From: Xanthomonas arboricola
Lineage (GTDB): Bacteria; Pseudomonadota; Gammaproteobacteria; Xanthomonadales; Xanthomonadaceae
Reading direction: 5' to 3'
Length of the DNA: 50,967 bases
Assembly (NCBI RefSeq): GCF_003353015.1
Contig: NZ_QREM01000007.1
Span: forward strand, 973,006 to 1,023,972
The stretch's first letter is position 1. Each line of letters opens with the position of its first letter. The notes beneath the pieces are model-generated. The model was not told the DNA's origin. It made no database searches and worked only from the letters and a program-made list of their open reading frames with translations. Made by a program: the position numbers and the translations under genes. Shown here in pieces: positions 47,782 through 50,967 of this stretch.

Positions 47782-48573
47782 TCAGGACATCCGGCGCCGC
47801 CGCGCACGCCAGCGCCACGCCTGCAGCAGCAGCCAGCCGACGATCAGCCCCACCACCGCCACCGGCAGCAACGCCGCCACCGCGCGGATCACGAACGCCA
47901 CGCTGGATGCGAAGACCTGGCCGAACCCGGCGGCCGCCTCGGCAATCTCGCCCCTGCCCTGTTCGCCGCCGGTGCCACGGAAGTTGAGCGTCAGCAGCTG
48001 CGTGCGCACGCGTCGTTGCTGCTGCGCGGCGTCCTGCTGGGCCTGTTGTACTTCGGCCTCCATTTCGGCCAGCCGCTTGGACAGCGCCAGCAGATCGGTC
48101 ACGGCCAGGTCGCGGCGTTGCTGCAGTTCGAGCAGGCGGGCGTGTTCCTTTTGCAGACGCGCCTGGGCCAGTCCGGTATCGGCGATCTGCTGCGCCAGAT
48201 CCTCGGCACGCGTACTGCGCGCGGCGACTTCGCCCTGCTGGCCGGCCAGTTGCACCAGCGGCTCGATGCCGTCCGGCGCCATCCGCACGCTGACGCTGCC
48301 ACTGGGGTCGCGCCCACCGCTCTGCTCCACGGCCAGCAGCGCGCAATCGCCAAATTGCGCCGACTGGCAGGCGGTGCGGACCGCCGCGATGCGTTGGCCG
48401 ATCTGGTCGGCCGGCAACGTGATCTGCACATCGTGCTCATAGGCCAGCGCGTTGCCTTGCGCGGCGGGCGGTGCCGGCGCCGGAGCGCCACCGTCTGCCG
48501 CCATCTCCGCCGGCGGCCTGGCACATCCGCTCAGCGCCCAGCCCAGCAGCAACCCGGCCGCGTACCGCTGCAT
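47782..48573 (-). CDS. DUF4349 domain lipoprotein
   Basis: A 263-residue envelope lipoprotein. The signal sequence MQRYAAGLLLGWALSG ends at the lipobox LSGC (Cys17). A DUF4349-like region with the strand ALAYEHDVQITLPADQIGQRIAAV and a coiled coil of about 70 residues (EDLAQQIADTGLAQARLQKEHARLLELQQRRDL as guide, about 130-190) precede one C-terminal transmembrane helix (VAALLPVAVVGLIVGWLLLQAW) and a basic end RARRRRMS. This N-lipid plus C-terminal helix topology is typical. Function unknown. ATG at 48573 is used; a GTG at 48585 would overlap the GFA stop as GTGA. Confidence 0.85.
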   Translation of the reverse strand: MQRYAAGLLLGWALSGCARPPAEMAADGGAPAPAPPAAQGNALAYEHDVQITLPADQIGQRIAAVRTACQSAQFGDCALLAVEQSGGRDPSGSVSVRMAPDGIEPLVQLAGQQGEVAARSTRAEDLAQQIADTGLAQARLQKEHARLLELQQRRDLAVTDLLALSKRLAEMEAEVQQAQQDAAQQQRRVRTQLLTLNFRGTGGEQGRGEIAEAAAGFGQVFASSVAFVIRAVAALLPVAVVGLIVGWLLLQAWRWRARRRRMS

Positions 48574-48581
48574 CCGGCGCC

Positions 48582-48938
48582 TCACCGGCTGGCTCCATCG
48601 ACCGCGTGCACAGTCAGCGCGGCCAGGTCCAGCTGCGGCAGACAGCGCAGGTTGACCGCCACACTGGCCTGGCCGGTCTTGGAGTTCACCCCCTCGCTGA
48701 AGGGCGCGATGCCGCACTGCGGGCAATGGTGGTGATCGATGTGCTGCTGGTTGAAGCGATAGGTTCCCAGCGCCTCGGGCTCCCCCTGCAGACGCAACTG
48801 CACGCGCGTGCCGAACCACAGCAGGCCGCCGCGGCGACGGCACAACGAGCAATTGCAGTCGTAGGCCTCGGTGATCGGCGCTTCGGTCTCCAGATCGAAC
48901 GCGATGCGTCCGCAATGACAGCTACCGGCGTAATGCAT
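48582..48938 (-). CDS. GFA (glutathione-dependent formaldehyde-activating) family protein
   Basis: A 118-residue zinc-binding protein of the GFA/CENP-V fold. The cysteine set is complete: CHCG (Cys7, Cys9), CNCSLC (Cys28, Cys30, Cys33) and HCPQCG (Cys72, Cys75). FNQQHIDHHHCPQCGIAPF matches the second zinc site. The original GFA assigned role is spontaneous-reaction promotion of formaldehyde with glutathione, but most homologues, including this short type, have no shown activity. The ATG at 48938 has a strong AGGAGG. It overlaps or nearly abuts the DUF4349 gene, so the two are co-transcribed, divergent from the DUF885 gene. Confidence 0.92.
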   Translation of the reverse strand: MHYAGSCHCGRIAFDLETEAPITEAYDCNCSLCRRRGGLLWFGTRVQLRLQGEPEALGTYRFNQQHIDHHHCPQCGIAPFSEGVNSKTGQASVAVNLRCLPQLDLAALTVHAVDGASR

Positions 48939-49035
48939 GGTGATCCTCCTTGGAAGCGGCCACTCTAAACCAATGGCGGATGCGGACAAGCCTGCAGATG
49001 CCTATGCTGGCCGATTGCTTCCATCGGGATCCACC

Positions 49036-50841
49036 ATGCGTCAACGTCTGCTCGTCCTCGCCCTGCTCGCCGGCCTCGGCGCCTGCCAGCAACAGCCCGA
49101 ATCGCCGCGCGCCGGCCCCACTGATGCCGGCGCCCAGGATGCGCAGACGCCGGATGCGCGCTTTGCGGCGCTGTCCAAGCGCGCGCTCGACACCTGGATG
49201 CAGCTGTCGCCGGTGACCGCCACCCAGACCGGCGATCACCGCTTCGACACGCAGATCGACGATCTGAGCAGCGCCGGCCGCCAGCGCAGCCTGGATGCCG
49301 GCAAGCAGCTGCTGGCGGACCTGGATGCCATCGCGGTGGCCAGGCTGTCGCGCGAGAACCAGGTCGATGCGGCCATCCTGCGCAACCAGCTGCAATCGGA
49401 AATCTGGAACACCGAGGTGCTGCAGAGCTGGGCCTGGGACCCGCAGGTCTACAACGGCCTGGCCGGCAGCGCGCTGTATGGCCTGATGGCGCGCGAATTC
49501 GCGCCGTTGCCCGAGCGCCTGACCTCGGCAACGCAGCGCATGGAGAAGATCCCCGGCATCTTCGCGCAGGCGCGCGCAAACCTGGACCCGGCGCGCGTGC
49601 CGAAGATCCATGCCGAAACGGTGGCCAAGCAGAACAAGGGCATCCTCAGCATCGTCGATACCTTCATCGCGCCCAACATCGGCCAGCTTGGCCCGATCGA
49701 AGCGGCGCGCGCCCAGGCGGCCATCGACACGCTGCGCAAGGCGGTGGCCGAGCAGCAGACCTGGCTGGACACCGTGCTGGTACCCAACGCCAAGGGCGAT
49801 TTCCGCGTCGGTGCGCAACTCTACGATCAGAAACTGAAATTTGCGCTGCTGTCGTCGCTGTCGCGCGCCGAGATCAAGCAGCGCGCCGAGTCCGAGCTCA
49901 AGCGCGTGCGTGGCGAGATGTACGGTATCGCGCGTACGGTGCTCAAGGACAAGCCCGGCGCACCGGCACTGCCCGAGACGCCCAACGACGCCCAGCAGCA
50001 GGCCGCGATCGAGGCGGCGCTGGAACTGGCCTATGCCGACAAGCCCGCGCGCGACAAGGTGGTGGACGCCGCCAAGGCCGCACTGGCGCAGTCCACCGAG
50101 TTCGTGCGCCAGAAGGACCTGATGACGCTGCCCGATTCGCCGGTGGACATCATCCTGATGCCGGAATTCCAGCGCGGCGTGGCGGTGGCGTACTGCGATT
50201 CGCCCGGCCCGCTCGACAAGAATCTCAAGACCTTCTACGCGGTCTCGCCGATTCCCGACGACTGGAACGACCAGCAGGTCGATTCGTTCCTGCGCGAATA
50301 CAACAGCCGCATGATCCACCTGCTCAGCATCCACGAAGGCACCCCGGGCCACTACCTGGAAGGCTGGCATTCGGCCAAGTTCCCCTCCACGCTGCGCGCG
50401 GTGCTGCGCTCGGGCATGTTCGCCGAGGGCTGGGCGGTGTACACCGAGCGCATGATGCAGGAACAGGGTTACCTGGATAACGACCCACTGTTCCACCTGG
50501 TGCAGCTCAAGTTCTACCTGCGCACCATTGCCAATGCCATCCTCGACCAGGGCGTGCATGTGGATGGCTGGGAGCGCGACAAGGCGATGCACCTGATGAC
50601 CCACGACACCTTCCAGCAGGAGAGCGAGGCCTCGGGCAAGTGGGTGCGTGCGCAACTGTCGTCGGCGCAGCTGCCGACCTACTTCGTCGGCGTGCAGGAA
50701 CATCTGGATACGCGCAAGGCGGTGCAGGACAAGCTGGGCGAAAAGTTCAGCCTGAAGGCGTACCACGACCAGATGCTGTCCTACGGCGCCCCGCCGGTGC
50801 GCTTTGCACGCGAGCTGATGCTGGACCAGCCGATCGAGTGA
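49036..50841 (+). CDS. DUF885 lipoprotein, putative metallopeptidase
   Basis: A 601-residue exported protein of the DUF885 family, a thermolysin-like gluzincin group of putative carboxypeptidases. The signal sequence MRQRLLVLALLAGLGA ends with Cys17 in a LGAC lipobox, so it is lipid-anchored. The zinc motif HEGTPGHYLE is at residues 433-442 (His433, Glu434 and a second histidine at 439) and the downstream ligand is likely Glu464 in AEGWAVYTERMM. NRPQVYN-like and PIPDDWNDQQVDSFLREYNSRMI blocks are family typical. The HExxxxH spacing (one residue longer than HExxH) is normal for DUF885. Peptide substrate unknown. ATG at 49036. Confidence 0.93.
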   Translation: MRQRLLVLALLAGLGACQQQPESPRAGPTDAGAQDAQTPDARFAALSKRALDTWMQLSPVTATQTGDHRFDTQIDDLSSAGRQRSLDAGKQLLADLDAIAVARLSRENQVDAAILRNQLQSEIWNTEVLQSWAWDPQVYNGLAGSALYGLMAREFAPLPERLTSATQRMEKIPGIFAQARANLDPARVPKIHAETVAKQNKGILSIVDTFIAPNIGQLGPIEAARAQAAIDTLRKAVAEQQTWLDTVLVPNAKGDFRVGAQLYDQKLKFALLSSLSRAEIKQRAESELKRVRGEMYGIARTVLKDKPGAPALPETPNDAQQQAAIEAALELAYADKPARDKVVDAAKAALAQSTEFVRQKDLMTLPDSPVDIILMPEFQRGVAVAYCDSPGPLDKNLKTFYAVSPIPDDWNDQQVDSFLREYNSRMIHLLSIHEGTPGHYLEGWHSAKFPSTLRAVLRSGMFAEGWAVYTERMMQEQGYLDNDPLFHLVQLKFYLRTIANAILDQGVHVDGWERDKAMHLMTHDTFQQESEASGKWVRAQLSSAQLPTYFVGVQEHLDTRKAVQDKLGEKFSLKAYHDQMLSYGAPPVRFARELMLDQPIE

Positions 50842-50847
50842 CCGATC

Positions 50848-50967
50848 CTTCTCCCGCGTGCGGGAGAGGGGCTATTGCAGCTTTACGCATGTCCCTTCTC
50901 CCGCGTGCGGGAGAGGGTGCCCCGCAGGGGCGGATGAGGGCGCGAGCGACGCCTGGTGTGCGACCCA
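50848..50967. repeat. REP-like repeat copies at the window end
   Basis: Two CTTCTCCCGCGTGCGGGAGAGG hairpins (50850-50871 as a guide; the palindrome is TCTCCCGC-GT-GCGGGAGA) are followed by GTGCCCCGCAGGGGCGGATG and GCGAGCGACGCCTGG. The latter part repeats 46947-47009. The element is cut by the window end. Confidence 0.85.

Overview
The window is a GC-rich, gene-dense chromosomal segment. Gene content, gene order, product sequences and intergenic repeats point to Xanthomonas or a very close Xanthomonadaceae relative; I cannot settle the species. I see no rRNA, tRNA, CRISPR array, prophage, transposase or integrase. About 45 protein genes are supported, and most are ordinary housekeeping or conserved-hypothetical genes.

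Layout. 54-6071 (minus): rhomboid protease, an alkyltransferase-like protein, glutathione reductase overlapping a DadA-like oxidoreductase, a DUF418 membrane protein and SlyD. 6181-7585 (plus): two tandem NlpC/P60 cell-wall peptidases separated by a perfect CRP/Clp-type operator. 7797-10736 (minus): acyl-CoA thioesterase, methyltransferase and a dicarboxylate/amino-acid symporter. 10867-15134 (plus): lipoprotein alkaline phosphatase, TilS, XseB and IspA. 15135-17357: a 674-base spacer with a 20-bp perfect hairpin, a secreted M35-like metallopeptidase and a DUF4870 membrane protein.

17521-40282 carries, read on the minus strand, leuS, lptE, holA, nadD, rsfS, rlmH, maf, rng, yhdP, tldD and pmbA, with yjgA (darP) divergent beside pmbA. 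This is the conserved proteobacterial string for tRNA charging, LPS assembly, replication clamp loading, NAD synthesis, ribosome maturation and RNA processing. Here it is broken by plus-strand insertions (a PhoX-like phosphatase, a TonB-like protein, a SIMPL-domain protein, a DUF6065 protein) and by a minus-strand J-domain protein.

40350-50841 holds a DUF998 membrane protein, a CnoX-type thioredoxin followed by a triplicated inverted-repeat array, DUF4442 and DUF378 proteins, a periplasmic cyclophilin, a divergent DMT transporter/LysR pair, a small acidic protein, a DUF4349 lipoprotein overlapping a GFA-family protein, and a DUF885 lipoprotein peptidase.

No clear new defence, secretion or biosynthetic system is visible. 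The most unusual content is the non-coding repeat landscape: at least four repeat families, one entering the 3' end of yjgA and one lying where the nadD start would be expected. Candidate regulatory sites (Clp, Pho) are the other points worth checking.
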